Below the pieces are notes generated by a model. The model ran no database searches, was not told where the DNA came from, and was given only the letters and a program-made list of their open reading frames with translations. 64,000 nucleotides of DNA. Origin: Bradyrhizobium canariense. Its GTDB lineage: Bacteria; Pseudomonadota; Alphaproteobacteria; Rhizobiales; Xanthobacteraceae. A program made the position numbers and the translations under genes. The stretch lies in assembly GCF_019402665.1 (NCBI RefSeq), contig NZ_VSST01000009.1:62001-126000 (forward strand), given 5' to 3'. Positions 8,560 through 17,228 of the stretch are shown here, piece by piece (the stretch's first letter is position 1; every line of letters starts with the position of its first letter).

Positions 8560-9513
8560 TCAGGTTTTGGTGACGTTCAGCAATGCATCGCGCGGCGCCG
8601 CAGCGGATTGACTGGGACGGTTAACCAGAAAAAGCCCAGCAATGACAAGGACGGCGGCCGCCCCGAATGTCAGGTTCAGCGTGTCGTGCATGATGAAATA
8701 ACTACCCACCACGCCAAACAAAGGGGTGATGAAGGTAAAAGCCGACAATTTGCTGGCCGAATAGGTCTTCACCAGCGCGAACCAAAGCGTGAACGTGGTT
8801 CCCACGACCCAGATCGCCTGGAAGGCCATCAGGCCCAGCGACAGCGGCGACGGGGTGTGCGGGATGGTCTCCCCGAACAGCCAGGCGGCCAGCCCCAGGA
8901 TCGGGATCGACGTCGCGACCTGGTAGCCCAGCGCCTTCTCGGGCGCCGCGAAGCGCAGCCGGGTGCCCTTGGCAACCAGCGTGGTCGCCGCCCACAGCGC
9001 GGCGCCGCCGACGATCATGAGGTCGCCGAGCAGGACATGCGAATCGACGTTGGGCTGCGGCACCCCGATCGCGAGTGCGACACCGGCAAAGCTGATGGCG
9101 AGCCCCAGCCATTGCGTCCCCCCAAGCCGCTCGTCGAGCACCTGGTAGGAGCCGAGCGCGACGAAGAACGGCGCGGTGTAGAGGAACACGACTGCCCGCG
9201 ATGCCGGTGTGAAGCGCAGGCCCTGGAAGATCAGCACGAACTCGATGCCGAACATCAGTCCCGCGATCACGCCGGGCTTCCAGGTGCCGTCGCGTTCGAA
9301 GAATTTAACGCCGCGCAAGCTGCCGATGATGAACAGCACCGGCAGCGCGCCCATCGAACGGAACGTGGCCTGAAGCATCGGCGGGATGTCCGGCAGCACC
9401 AGTTTCACCGCGATCTGGTTGAATCCCCAGGTCAGGCACAGCATGAGCATCAGGGCGATGGCGCCGGCACTGAGGGGACGACCGGCGGACGGTATGGCTT
9501 GAGGTGAGGACAT
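8560..9513 (-). CDS. EamA-family (DMT superfamily) transporter
   Basis: 317-residue inner-membrane protein with about ten hydrophobic helices arranged as two EamA repeats (residues ~20-150 and ~165-300), the usual 10-TMS DMT layout. Members export amino acids and other small metabolites; the substrate is not predictable here. The ATG at 9513 has AGGAAG directly upstream. The gene lies 36 bp after the Fur-family regulator and 12 bp before ispG, so all three appear to be one transcript. Confidence 0.9.
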   Translation of the reverse strand: MSSPQAIPSAGRPLSAGAIALMLMLCLTWGFNQIAVKLVLPDIPPMLQATFRSMGALPVLFIIGSLRGVKFFERDGTWKPGVIAGLMFGIEFVLIFQGLRFTPASRAVVFLYTAPFFVALGSYQVLDERLGGTQWLGLAISFAGVALAIGVPQPNVDSHVLLGDLMIVGGAALWAATTLVAKGTRLRFAAPEKALGYQVATSIPILGLAAWLFGETIPHTPSPLSLGLMAFQAIWVVGTTFTLWFALVKTYSASKLSAFTFITPLFGVVGSYFIMHDTLNLTFGAAAVLVIAGLFLVNRPSQSAAAPRDALLNVTKT

Positions 9514-9549
9514 TTCTTCCTGAAAAACCGGCTTTGCGCCGTTGTTGCT

Positions 9550-10044
9550 CTAAGCAGCTTTCTGACAATGCGCGCAGACGCCCGTGATTTCCACCACGGA
9601 CAATTTGGGAGCGAAGCCTGAGCTGCGCGCGGCGGCGTTGAGGTCCTTGGCGAAGGATGCCGACGGAATCTCGCCGACCAAGCCACAGCGCTCGCAGATC
9701 AGGAACGTCACCGCCGAGGTCGCGTCGTGGTCGTGAGCGGCGCAGGCGAGATAGGCGTTGCGGCTTTCGATGCGGTGCACGAGGCCGTTGGCCATCAGGA
9801 AATCGAGAGCACGATAGACCGTGATCGGCGCCGGCCGCGGCATCGATTTCGCCAGCTCGTCGATCACCTCATAGGCGCCGAGCGGCCGGTGACTCGAGAG
9901 CAGCGCCCCCAATACATGGCGGCGTATCGGCGTGAATTTCTGCGCGCGCTCTCCGCAAACGGCCTCGGCATGCGCCAGCGCATCCGCGGTACAGCGGCCG
10001 TGATCGTGATCGGGCGCGGGAAATGCCGGTTTTGCGAGGGTCAT
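9550..10044 (-). CDS. zur: Fur-family transcriptional regulator, probably Zur
   Basis: 164-residue metal-dependent repressor. It has an N-terminal HDHGRC segment, a winged helix (residues ~30-85, FTPIRRHVL ... ITVYRALDFLMANGLVH) and a C-terminal dimerisation domain with the structural-zinc pairs CERC and CAHC. The His-rich HDHD stretch and both CxxC pairs fit Zur better than Fur or Irr, but this rests on motif pattern only. The start at 10044 has AGAAGG upstream; longer in-frame starts exist. It is first in an apparent operon with an EamA transporter and ispG, and is divergent from the marR-type gene at 10201. Confidence 0.8.
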   Translation of the reverse strand: MTLAKPAFPAPDHDHGRCTADALAHAEAVCGERAQKFTPIRRHVLGALLSSHRPLGAYEVIDELAKSMPRPAPITVYRALDFLMANGLVHRIESRNAYLACAAHDHDATSAVTFLICERCGLVGEIPSASFAKDLNAAARSSGFAPKLSVVEITGVCAHCQKAA

Positions 10045-10157
10045 GCGACGGCCTTCTAGCATTTCGAAAGGGGAACCCATAGCAGGACCGGCGATGCGGC
10101 CATCAGCCATGCTCGCCCTGCGGGACAGTGTCCCGCAAACCCGCCATGAAATAATCA

Positions 10158-10190
10158 TAAGCTTGCTTATTATATTCCAAGCTTATTGGA
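10158..10190. promoter_or_regulatory. Palindromic operator candidates upstream of marR-emrAB
   Basis: Two short dyads stand in an AT-rich patch between the divergent zur and marR genes: TAAGC-TT-GCTTA at 10158-10169 and TCCAA-GCTTA-TTGGA at 10176-10190. The second overlaps the GGAGA ribosome-binding site of the marR gene. MarR proteins bind 15-20-bp palindromes near their own promoters, so autoregulation is a reasonable inference. Confidence 0.5.
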
Positions 10191-10200
10191 GACCAAGCTC

Positions 10201-10683
10201 ATGAGCCCAGGGCCCGTGGACCAGAACTTCCTGTTTACGCTCGCCGAGCTCTATCGCCTGCTCCGGGTCTATGCCGACAAGGAAGCTTCGCGCTTCGGCA
10301 TCACCCGCGCGCAATGGGCGGTGCTGGCCAAGGTCGAGCGTAGCGAAGGCATGAAGCAGTCGGAACTCGCCGAGCTTCTCGAGGTGCAGCCGATCACGCT
10401 GACACGCCTGATCGACAAGCTCTGTGACAGCGACTGGATCGAGCGACGCAACGATCCTTCGGACCGCCGCGTCAAGCGGCTGTACCTGAAGAAGGCCGGG
10501 CGGCAATTGCTCGGGCGGATGAGCGGGCTGAAATCCGAGCTCACGGCCAACGCGCTCGACGGCATCACTCCGGCGGACGCCCACCGCCTCCTCACCCAAC
10601 TCGAAGCAATCAAGGAAAACGTGCGGTCCGCGATCCAGACCAGCGGAGCGGAACAAGCGCGTAAGGAGCAGCGCTATGGCTGA
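10201..10683 (+). CDS. MarR-family regulator of an emrAB efflux operon
   Basis: 160-residue winged-helix repressor. The wHTH spans residues ~25-105, with recognition-helix region LEVQPITLTRLIDKL and wing DRRVKRLYLKKAG. The ATG at 10201 is preferred over a TTG at 10186 because GGAGA sits 8 nt before it. The last codons overlap the start of emrA by 8 bp, so regulator and pump are translationally coupled. MarR proteins of this arrangement usually repress the pump and release DNA when the drug or phenolic ligand binds; the ligand is unknown. Confidence 0.9.
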   Translation: MSPGPVDQNFLFTLAELYRLLRVYADKEASRFGITRAQWAVLAKVERSEGMKQSELAELLEVQPITLTRLIDKLCDSDWIERRNDPSDRRVKRLYLKKAGRQLLGRMSGLKSELTANALDGITPADAHRLLTQLEAIKENVRSAIQTSGAEQARKEQRYG

Positions 10684-11851
10684 TCAGGTTCTCAAATTCC
10701 AGCCCGAGCAGAAAATCGACGGCGGCAAGCCCACCAAGAAAGCCGGCACCAATCCGCGCCGCCGACTGGTGGCGGGCCTGCGCCGTTATCGCCGCGTCCT
10801 GCTTCTGGTCGTGCTGCCGATCGTCGTCGCAGTTGCCGGCTTCACTTTCTATCTCAACGGCGGCCGTTACGTCGGCACCGACGACGCCTATGTCGGCGCG
10901 CAGAAGGTGCTGGTGACGCCCGATATCTCCGGCAAAATCCAGAAGGTTGTCGTCAAGGAAGGCCAGATCGTCAAGCACGGCGACGAGCTGTTCGAGATCG
11001 ACCCCGCGCCGTTCCGTCATGCGCTGGAAGAAGCCAAGGCGCAACTCGCCCAGGCCCGCATCACCTATGACAATCTCGTTGCCAACATCAAGATCTACGG
11101 CGACATGCTCAATCTCGCCCAGCAGGGCGTCGACCTGAAGCAGCGCGACGTCGAGCGCAAGCAGGCGCTGGTGAAGAACAATTACGGCTCGCAGCTCGAT
11201 CTCGACAACGCGTCGAATGCACTGGTCACCGCCGGCGCACAGGCGCAATACATCAAGCAGCAACTCTCCAATGCCAAGACCCAATTGCTCGGCAATCCCG
11301 AGTTGCCGCTGGAGCAATTCCCCGCCTACGCGCAAGCCAAAGCCAAGCTGGACGATGCCCAGCGCAACCTCGACCACACCGTGCTGCGCGCGCCGATGGA
11401 TGGCGTGGCAACCCAGGTCGAACAGATTCAGCTCGGCCGCTACGTCGCCGCCGGCACGCCGGTGTTCTCCATCATCGACGTCGCCCATCCCTGGGTCGAC
11501 GCCAATCCGAAGGAGAGCGACCTCACCTATGTCACCGAAGGACAGCCGGTCACGCTCGAGGTCGACGCGTTCCCGAACCATCTCTTCAAGGGCAAGATCG
11601 GCTCGCTCTCGCCCGGCACCGGCGCGCAATTCGCGATCCTGCCGCCGCAGAACGCCAGCGGCAATTTCGTCAAGGTGGTGCAGCGCGTGCCGATCCGCAT
11701 CTATTTCGATGAGAGCGACAAATACGTGCGCAAGCTGAAGGCCGGCATGAGCGTCTACGCCACCATCGACACCGGCCACCGGCGCTCGCTCGCCGGCCTG
11801 CTCGGCCTGTCGGCGACCGCGAGCCAAGACAAAGATTCGGACAAAGACTGA
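10676..11851 (+). CDS. emrA: EmrA/HlyD-type membrane fusion protein
   Basis: 391-residue periplasmic adaptor of a tripartite drug exporter. One transmembrane helix (~40-60) follows a basic cytoplasmic tail. The lipoyl half-motifs flank a helical hairpin (~110-215), and the beta-barrel region contains the GTPVFSIIDV and LRAPMDGVA segments typical of EmrA/VceA. It would link the EmrB transporter in the inner membrane to a TolC-like outer-membrane channel, which is not encoded here. It overlaps the end of the marR gene and lies 16 bp before emrB. Confidence 0.93.
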   Translation: MADQVLKFQPEQKIDGGKPTKKAGTNPRRRLVAGLRRYRRVLLLVVLPIVVAVAGFTFYLNGGRYVGTDDAYVGAQKVLVTPDISGKIQKVVVKEGQIVKHGDELFEIDPAPFRHALEEAKAQLAQARITYDNLVANIKIYGDMLNLAQQGVDLKQRDVERKQALVKNNYGSQLDLDNASNALVTAGAQAQYIKQQLSNAKTQLLGNPELPLEQFPAYAQAKAKLDDAQRNLDHTVLRAPMDGVATQVEQIQLGRYVAAGTPVFSIIDVAHPWVDANPKESDLTYVTEGQPVTLEVDAFPNHLFKGKIGSLSPGTGAQFAILPPQNASGNFVKVVQRVPIRIYFDESDKYVRKLKAGMSVYATIDTGHRRSLAGLLGLSATASQDKDSDKD

Positions 11852-11867
11852 GACAAGGACTGATCCG

Positions 11868-13424
11868 ATGTCCGGCCCCAATGCCCATTTGATGGTTCCC
11901 GGCCTGCGCCGGAACATGGTGACGATCTGCGCCATGACGGCAACCATCATGCAGGCGCTGGACACCACCATCGCCAACGTCGCCCTGCCCTATATGCAGG
12001 GTACGCTGTCGGCTTCGCAGGACCAGATCAACTGGGTGCTGACCTCCTACATCGTCGCCGCCGCGATCATGACGGCACCGGTGGGCTGGATCGCCAACCG
12101 CTTCGGCCGCAAGCGCATCTTCATCATCTGCTCGGCCGGCTTCACCATGGCATCGGTGCTGTGCGGGCTTGCGCAGGACATCAACCAGATGGTGCTGTTC
12201 CGCCTGCTGCAAGGCGTGTTCGGCGCGGCGCTAGTGCCATTGTCGCAATCGGTGATGCTCGACTATTACACGCTCCAGGAACGCGCCAAGGCGATGTCGA
12301 TCTGGGGCATGGGCGTGATGATGGGGCCGATCATGGGCCCCTCGCTCGGCGCCTGGCTGACCGAGACTTATTCCTGGCACTGGGTGTTCTTCGTCAATCT
12401 GCCGTTCGGCGCGATCACCGTGATCGGGCTGATCATCTTCATGGACGAGACGCGGAAAGATCTCAGTCTCAAGTTCGACTGGTTCGGCTTCGCGGCGCTG
12501 GCGGTCGCGATCGGCTCGCTTCAGCTCGCGCTCGACCGCGGCGAGCAATTGGGCTGGCTCGAATCGGGTGAGATCCTTGCGGAGTTCATCGTCTCGGCCG
12601 TCGCCTTCTACTTCTTCATCGCCCACTCCTTCACCACCTCGACGCCGTTCATCCGCTTCGCGCTCTTCAGGGATCGCAACTTCGTCACCGGCTGCATGTT
12701 CATGGTCGTGATGGGGCTCGTGCTGTTCTCGACCATGGCGCTGGCCTCGCCCTATATGCAGAACGTGATCGGCTATCCCATCATCACCGCGGGCCTGCTG
12801 CTGGCGAGCCGCGGCTTCGGCACCTTCTTCGCCATGATGCTGGTCGGCCGCATGATGCGTTATGTCGAGGCCCGTACGCTGATCATCACGGGCCTGACGC
12901 TGACCGCCGGCTCGCTGTTCCAGATGACCGGCTGGACCGATTTGACCCAGGTGCCGGAGATCGTGACCGTCAGCGTCATCCAGGGCTTCGGCTTCGGCCT
13001 TGTCTTCGTGCCGTTATCGACGGTGGCGTTCCTGACCTTGTCGAATGAGCTACGCACCGACGGCACCGCGATGCTGACCCTGATGCGCAACGTCGCGAGC
13101 TCGGTGGGCATTTCCGTCGTCATCGCCCAGCTGACGCAGGGCACGCGGCGGACCTACGCGATCCTGTCCGAGCATATCAATCCATTCAACCACGCGCTCC
13201 AGATGCCCAGCGTCAGCGGCATGATCAATCTCTCCACCGACGCCGGCCGCGCCATGGCCGATCGCATGGTCAGCGTGCAGGCGCAGATCATCGCCTTTGC
13301 GCACGACTACCAGCTGGTGATGTTCTTCATCCTCTGCACCATCCCGCTCGCCCTGCTGATCGGCTCGACCAAGGCCACCCTGCGCAAGCAGGCGGCCGGG
13401 CCGGAACATGCGGTGATGGAGTAA
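11868..13424 (+). CDS. emrB: EmrB/QacA-type MFS drug exporter (DHA2, 14 TMS)
   Basis: 518-residue H+-coupled major-facilitator exporter with about 14 hydrophobic helices. Signatures include LDTTIANVALPYMQG in helix 1 (motif D1 of DHA2), the loop NRFGRKR (motif A) and GVMMGPIMGPSLGAWL (motif C). It completes the marR-emrA-emrB operon. Substrates are likely hydrophobic drugs, uncouplers or plant phenolics, by analogy with EmrAB; the sequence does not identify which. Confidence 0.94.
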   Translation: MSGPNAHLMVPGLRRNMVTICAMTATIMQALDTTIANVALPYMQGTLSASQDQINWVLTSYIVAAAIMTAPVGWIANRFGRKRIFIICSAGFTMASVLCGLAQDINQMVLFRLLQGVFGAALVPLSQSVMLDYYTLQERAKAMSIWGMGVMMGPIMGPSLGAWLTETYSWHWVFFVNLPFGAITVIGLIIFMDETRKDLSLKFDWFGFAALAVAIGSLQLALDRGEQLGWLESGEILAEFIVSAVAFYFFIAHSFTTSTPFIRFALFRDRNFVTGCMFMVVMGLVLFSTMALASPYMQNVIGYPIITAGLLLASRGFGTFFAMMLVGRMMRYVEARTLIITGLTLTAGSLFQMTGWTDLTQVPEIVTVSVIQGFGFGLVFVPLSTVAFLTLSNELRTDGTAMLTLMRNVASSVGISVVIAQLTQGTRRTYAILSEHINPFNHALQMPSVSGMINLSTDAGRAMADRMVSVQAQIIAFAHDYQLVMFFILCTIPLALLIGSTKATLRKQAAGPEHAVME

Positions 13425-13444
13425 CGTGGGTCACAACTTCCGCC

Positions 13445-13577
13445 GTCGTCCTGGACAAGCGCAGCGCAGATCCAGGACCCATTACCCCAGGGAGGAGTTT
13501 GGTGGTAAGTCGTGGTTACCAGCCTCGCGCCACAACCTTTCCCTGGGGTAATGGGTCCTGGCTTTCGCCAGGATGAC
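13445..13577. repeat. Composite ~130-bp extragenic palindrome, family III, copy A
   Basis: Ends GTCGTCCTGG and CCAGGATGAC are inverted. Inside each end is a second pair, CCAGGACCCATTACCCCA and its complement, and in the middle an asymmetric segment holding GGTTACCAG. The reverse complement lines up end to end with copies at 46626-46757 and 48559-48688. It lies between the convergent emrB and phosphotransferase genes. Confidence 0.9.
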
Positions 13578-13598
13578 ACCGGTTTATCGCGTGAGCAG

Positions 13599-14660
13599 TT
13601 ACAACAATTCCTCGCAACCCAAATCCTCGACCGCCATCATCACGCGCTCCAGATTATTCCACCAGACGACCTCTGGGGTGTTGACGCTCCATTGCCAAAC
13701 CGGCTTCGTGATGTGCCAGAGCACCGACCAGCGATAGTCTTGGTCCAGCGCGCCGCGTGTGTAGCCGGCGACACCGTACGCGATCAGCGTCTCATAGTAG
13801 CGGTTGAGCAGCGCCCGTTCGAGTGCCTGCCGGCGTTCCGGATACCATTGGGTCGCCATCATGTAGGCGAGATCGCTCGTAGGCACACCGATGCGCCACC
13901 GGTCGAAATCAAAAATGCGTACGCTATCGGCGACGCCGGCGCGCGGCACCAGGAAATTCCAGCAATGCGCGTCGCCGTGGACGACGGTCACGTTGCGGTG
14001 CGAATGGTAGCGCTGGAGCAGGTGGCCCGACTGGTCGATGAAGCGCCGGTAGAGGATTCGGCGCTCTTCGCTGAGGCGGTCGCCGAGCAGATCGGCGAAG
14101 CGGTCGTAATGGCCGGCGAAGGTCTCCATCTGCCTCACGCTTTCGTCGACGCTTGACCAGGAGCCGACAGCCTCACCAAGGCTGGCATGATCCCACCACG
14201 CACCGTGCCAGCGCGCGAGTGCGGTGACGATCGCCGTTGCCCGATCGCGCGAAGGCGGCAGCGGCCAAGCCGCCGCGATCTCATGGCTGCCGGTGAGATC
14301 TTCGAGCAGCAGATGCCAGTCCTGGCTCTCCTCGTCGAAATGGCCATCGTAGCAGCGCGGTACGATCTGCGACGGCATATTCGGCGCAAGATGAGTGTAG
14401 AAGGCCACTTCCTGCCGACCGGAATTGGCCAACGCCTTGGCGTAGGTCGGATGCGGCATCTTGAGGATCACGGAGGGCGGTGCCCCGGCGGATTCCCCGA
14501 CATAACGCAGCCCAAGGCGGATGACCTGTGACACCATGGCCGGGTGCTGATGCAGCACCTTCACTTCGCGCACTGCGCCGGCGTCCAGTACGCCACTCCT
14601 ACGCAGCGCAGCTGTCAGTTGGGCGGGCTCAACGACCGCCGGCAATTGTGGAGGTGTCAT
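13599..14660 (-). CDS. Phosphotransferase family protein (APH / ecdysteroid-kinase-like)
   Basis: 353-residue protein of the protein-kinase-like phosphotransferase clan. The Brenner motif is VVHGDAHCWNFLV (~224-236; catalytic Asp and metal-binding Asn) and the Mg-binding Asp is in FDFDRW. The N-lobe Lys is probably in VILKMPHP, followed by the ATP-hinge LLLEDL. The general layout fits the EcKinase/DUF1679-like and APH families, which phosphorylate small hydroxylated molecules. No neighbour suggests a substrate, and it should not be called a resistance gene on this evidence. No strong ribosome-binding site is seen before the ATG at 14660. Confidence 0.82.
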   Translation of the reverse strand: MTPPQLPAVVEPAQLTAALRRSGVLDAGAVREVKVLHQHPAMVSQVIRLGLRYVGESAGAPPSVILKMPHPTYAKALANSGRQEVAFYTHLAPNMPSQIVPRCYDGHFDEESQDWHLLLEDLTGSHEIAAAWPLPPSRDRATAIVTALARWHGAWWDHASLGEAVGSWSSVDESVRQMETFAGHYDRFADLLGDRLSEERRILYRRFIDQSGHLLQRYHSHRNVTVVHGDAHCWNFLVPRAGVADSVRIFDFDRWRIGVPTSDLAYMMATQWYPERRQALERALLNRYYETLIAYGVAGYTRGALDQDYRWSVLWHITKPVWQWSVNTPEVVWWNNLERVMMAVEDLGCEELL

Positions 14661-14738
14661 GAACCACGATGCCCCTGTCCCGCGTCATACTGCACGATCA
14701 CGACCGCAGGCGCCAGCGAACGACGTCGCGCGCCCGGC

Positions 14739-16430
14739 TCAGGCCGCCGCTGTCGAGTCGCGCACGGTCCTGACGACAACCGAACGGAGCTGTTCGAGAT
14801 TGGCCGCCATGCCGGCGATCGCCTGCCTGACCTCCGCGGCGCGCTCGTTCACGGAGGCGGCGTCGCGGCTGACATCACCGATCTTGGCCGAGACCTCCTT
14901 GGCCGCGGACGCCGATTCGGAGATCGACCGCGTGATCTCTCGCGTCGCCGCGTCCTGCTCTTCCATCGCGGCGGCAACCGAGGTGGCGACGCCGTCGATC
15001 TCGACGATGTGGCCTCCCATGGTTTCGACGGCGTCGACCGCAGCCTGCGTCGAGGCCTGGATCTCGGCAATCAGCCGCGCGATCTCCTCGGTGGATTTGG
15101 CGGTCTGGTCGGAGAGGGATTTCACTTCGGCGGCGACCACCGCGAAGCCACGGCCGGCCTCGCCGGCGCGCGCCGCCTCGATCGTGGCGTTGAGTGCCAG
15201 CAGATTGGTCTGGCCGGCGATGCCGCCGATCAGGTCGGAGACCTCGGCGATCTTCTTCACCGATCCGGCCAGCGTCTGGATAGTCGAGCGCGCCTGTTCC
15301 CGACCGGCGACCGCCGATTTTGTCACCGTGCTGGTCCGCGCGACCTGGGTTGCGATCTCGCGGATCGAAGCACTGAGTTCTTCCGCTGCGGCCGAGACGG
15401 TCTGCGAGCTGCCGAGGGCCTGGGTGGAGGCGGCTGCGACCGCCTGCGACTGTGTCGAGAGCGACCTTGCGATCTCGGACAGACTGGAGGCGGCACGCTC
15501 CACGCCTTGCGTCGCCGCGCTCGCGGTATCGACCGAGCGGCCGGTCTCGCGCTCGACGGTTTCGGCCATCTGGTGCAGGGCCCCGCGCTTTGCGAGCGCC
15601 GCCTCATGCTCCTTCTGCAACTGCTCCTCGCGCAGGCGGGAATTCTCGACCGCCGCCTGCTTGAACACCAGGAGCGCGCCCGCCATCGAGCCGACCTCGT
15701 CCTGCCGGTGCGCGAAAGGAATGTCGGCGGCGAGATCGCCGGTCGCGAGCTTTTGCATCGCGCTGGTCATGCGCACGATCGGGCGCATCACGCCGAGGGC
15801 GACGCCGAGCAGGCCCGCCGCAATGAAGGCGAGGACGGCGGCGGAGACGCCGAGAAGGATATAAAGCATGGAGCTGTCGCGGTCCGCGGCCAGCTTCTCG
15901 ATGTCGGCATTCTGCTTGTTGGCGCTCTCGACGATGCTGTCGATGACGGCGCGATGCGCGGTGTAGGCGTCCTTGAGCTGCGCGTAGGCCCGCTCGGAGG
16001 CGGCCGTCTCCTTGGCCTTGAGGGCGGGGAGGAGCTGGTCGGACAACAGCTTCCAGAACTTCTGCACCTCGGCGTCGGATTTCGACACCAGGGCCGTCTT
16101 CAGGTCGGCCGAGAGGCTGGAGGTGACCCAGAATGCCTTGCGCTCGTCGTAGTCCTTGCGGAGCTGGACCAGGCGTTCGCCATGGGCCGCGAGCTGGTCG
16201 GGCTCGCGCATGGCGAGCGTGGCCTCGAGATAGGCCTCGATCACATATTCCGGCGGCGGCAGAATGTCGGCGATGAGGTCATTGCCCAGCTTGATGTCGG
16301 AATAGAGCGGACCGCCGACCTTGAGCTCTTTCAAGGCGTAAAGGCTGGTGGAGACCACGGCGGTGAAACCGATCGCCAGAACGACGCCGAAAGCAATGAT
16401 TGCGGAAGAAAGCGAAAGGCGAATTTTCAT
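14739..16430 (-). CDS. Methyl-accepting chemotaxis protein, transmembrane
   Basis: 563-residue chemoreceptor. A first transmembrane helix (~7-29) is followed by a ~155-residue helical periplasmic sensor, a second helix (~190-212), HAMP (~213-265) and the coiled-coil signalling domain. The hairpin tip with [19 protein letters not shown] is intact, so it should couple to CheW/CheA. No C-terminal CheR-tethering pentapeptide is present. The ATG at 16430 starts directly at MKIRLSLSS, ahead of the first helix. No che genes are nearby, so it is an orphan receptor; the ligand is unknown. Confidence 0.92.
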   Translation of the reverse strand: MKIRLSLSSAIIAFGVVLAIGFTAVVSTSLYALKELKVGGPLYSDIKLGNDLIADILPPPEYVIEAYLEATLAMREPDQLAAHGERLVQLRKDYDERKAFWVTSSLSADLKTALVSKSDAEVQKFWKLLSDQLLPALKAKETAASERAYAQLKDAYTAHRAVIDSIVESANKQNADIEKLAADRDSSMLYILLGVSAAVLAFIAAGLLGVALGVMRPIVRMTSAMQKLATGDLAADIPFAHRQDEVGSMAGALLVFKQAAVENSRLREEQLQKEHEAALAKRGALHQMAETVERETGRSVDTASAATQGVERAASSLSEIARSLSTQSQAVAAASTQALGSSQTVSAAAEELSASIREIATQVARTSTVTKSAVAGREQARSTIQTLAGSVKKIAEVSDLIGGIAGQTNLLALNATIEAARAGEAGRGFAVVAAEVKSLSDQTAKSTEEIARLIAEIQASTQAAVDAVETMGGHIVEIDGVATSVAAAMEEQDAATREITRSISESASAAKEVSAKIGDVSRDAASVNERAAEVRQAIAGMAANLEQLRSVVVRTVRDSTAAA

Positions 16431-16593
16431 GGAATAATCCAATGGGGCCGCGCCGAATCCCACGGACCCTAGAGGATTACGGTAAACACGGGATTGCTTC
16501 GCGCAGAAATTGCATCGCGCGAGCTCCGAAAAAATACGGGAAACGGCGTCAGGTGAACGGTTTCGGGCAGCGAAATCAGGCCCGTCCTCCGCT

Positions 16594-16630
16594 GTCGTCC
16601 CGGATCGGCGCTCCGCCTGACCGGGACGAC
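16594..16630 (-). terminator. Hairpin downstream of pcaG
   Basis: GTCGTCCCGG and CCGGGACGAC form a perfect 10-bp stem around a 17-nt loop that starts 7 nt beyond the pcaG stop. There is no clear T-run on the minus strand, so it may slow or protect the end of the pcaHG mRNA rather than act as a classical intrinsic terminator. Confidence 0.5.
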
Positions 16631-16637
16631 GCTGGGG

Positions 16638-17228
16638 TCACACGTCGAAAAACACCGTTTCGTTGTCGCCCTGAAGCCGCAGGTCGAGCCGGTACACCGG
16701 CTTGCCGGCCTCGCGCACGGCCGTCAGCGTAGCGCGGCGGTCGGCCGGCACCACCGCCAGCACGGGATCGGCGGCATTGCCGGCCTCGTCGCTGAAATAG
16801 ATGCGGGTATAGAGATGCCGCAGCATGCCGCGGCCGAACACCGCAAGCAGGATATGCGGTGCCTGCGGCTTGCCGTCGGGATCGGGCACCGCGCCCGGCT
16901 TGATGGTTTCAAAGGAATAATTGCCGTCCTTGTCGGTGCCGCAGCGGGCAAAGCCACGGAAGCTCGCATTCGGCAGGGCGCGCTTGTCCTGCGGATCGGC
17001 GAAGCGCCCCTGCGCATCGGCCTGCCAGATCTCCAGCATGGCATCGGGCACGGCGACCCCATCGCCGTCGAACACGCGGCCCTCGATCCGGACACGCTCG
17101 CCGGTGACGTCGGGCGTTAGCGTCGAGTTGGTAAACGCGTCGTTCCAGGCGTACTCGCCGGTCGGCGTCAGGCCGTATTTGAAGAACGGGCCGACGGTCT
17201 GCGACGGCGTAATCCCATTGTCCTGCAC
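16638..17228 (-). CDS. pcaG: Protocatechuate 3,4-dioxygenase, alpha subunit
   Basis: 196-residue non-catalytic-iron partner of PcaH. Together they open protocatechuate between its two hydroxyls to give beta-carboxy-cis,cis-muconate. PcaG features are TPSQTVGPFFKYGL at the N-terminus, the central FDGDGVAVPDAMLEIWQAD sandwich and the PHILLAVFGRGMLRHLYTRIYF segment. As expected for alpha subunits, the Tyr/His iron ligands of PcaH are not conserved at the corresponding site. It follows pcaH with no intergenic base, so the two are cotranslated and assemble as (alpha-beta)n in the cytoplasm. Confidence 0.95.
   Translation of the reverse strand: MQDNGITPSQTVGPFFKYGLTPTGEYAWNDAFTNSTLTPDVTGERVRIEGRVFDGDGVAVPDAMLEIWQADAQGRFADPQDKRALPNASFRGFARCGTDKDGNYSFETIKPGAVPDPDGKPQAPHILLAVFGRGMLRHLYTRIYFSDEAGNAADPVLAVVPADRRATLTAVREAGKPVYRLDLRLQGDNETVFFDV

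Noticed and set aside
7120..9507. 795-codon plus-strand frame across ispG and the EamA gene
   Set aside because: Antisense to two genes with clear motifs; low-complexity Arg/Gly/Asp-rich composition and no domain.
13599..14660. Phosphotransferase as an aminoglycoside resistance gene
   Set aside because: Only the general kinase-fold motifs are present; no match to specific resistance enzymes can be claimed and the context is neutral.
14544..16472. 642-codon plus-strand frame opposite the chemoreceptor
   Set aside because: The minus-strand chemoreceptor has an intact signalling tip and helices; the opposite frame has no recognisable feature.
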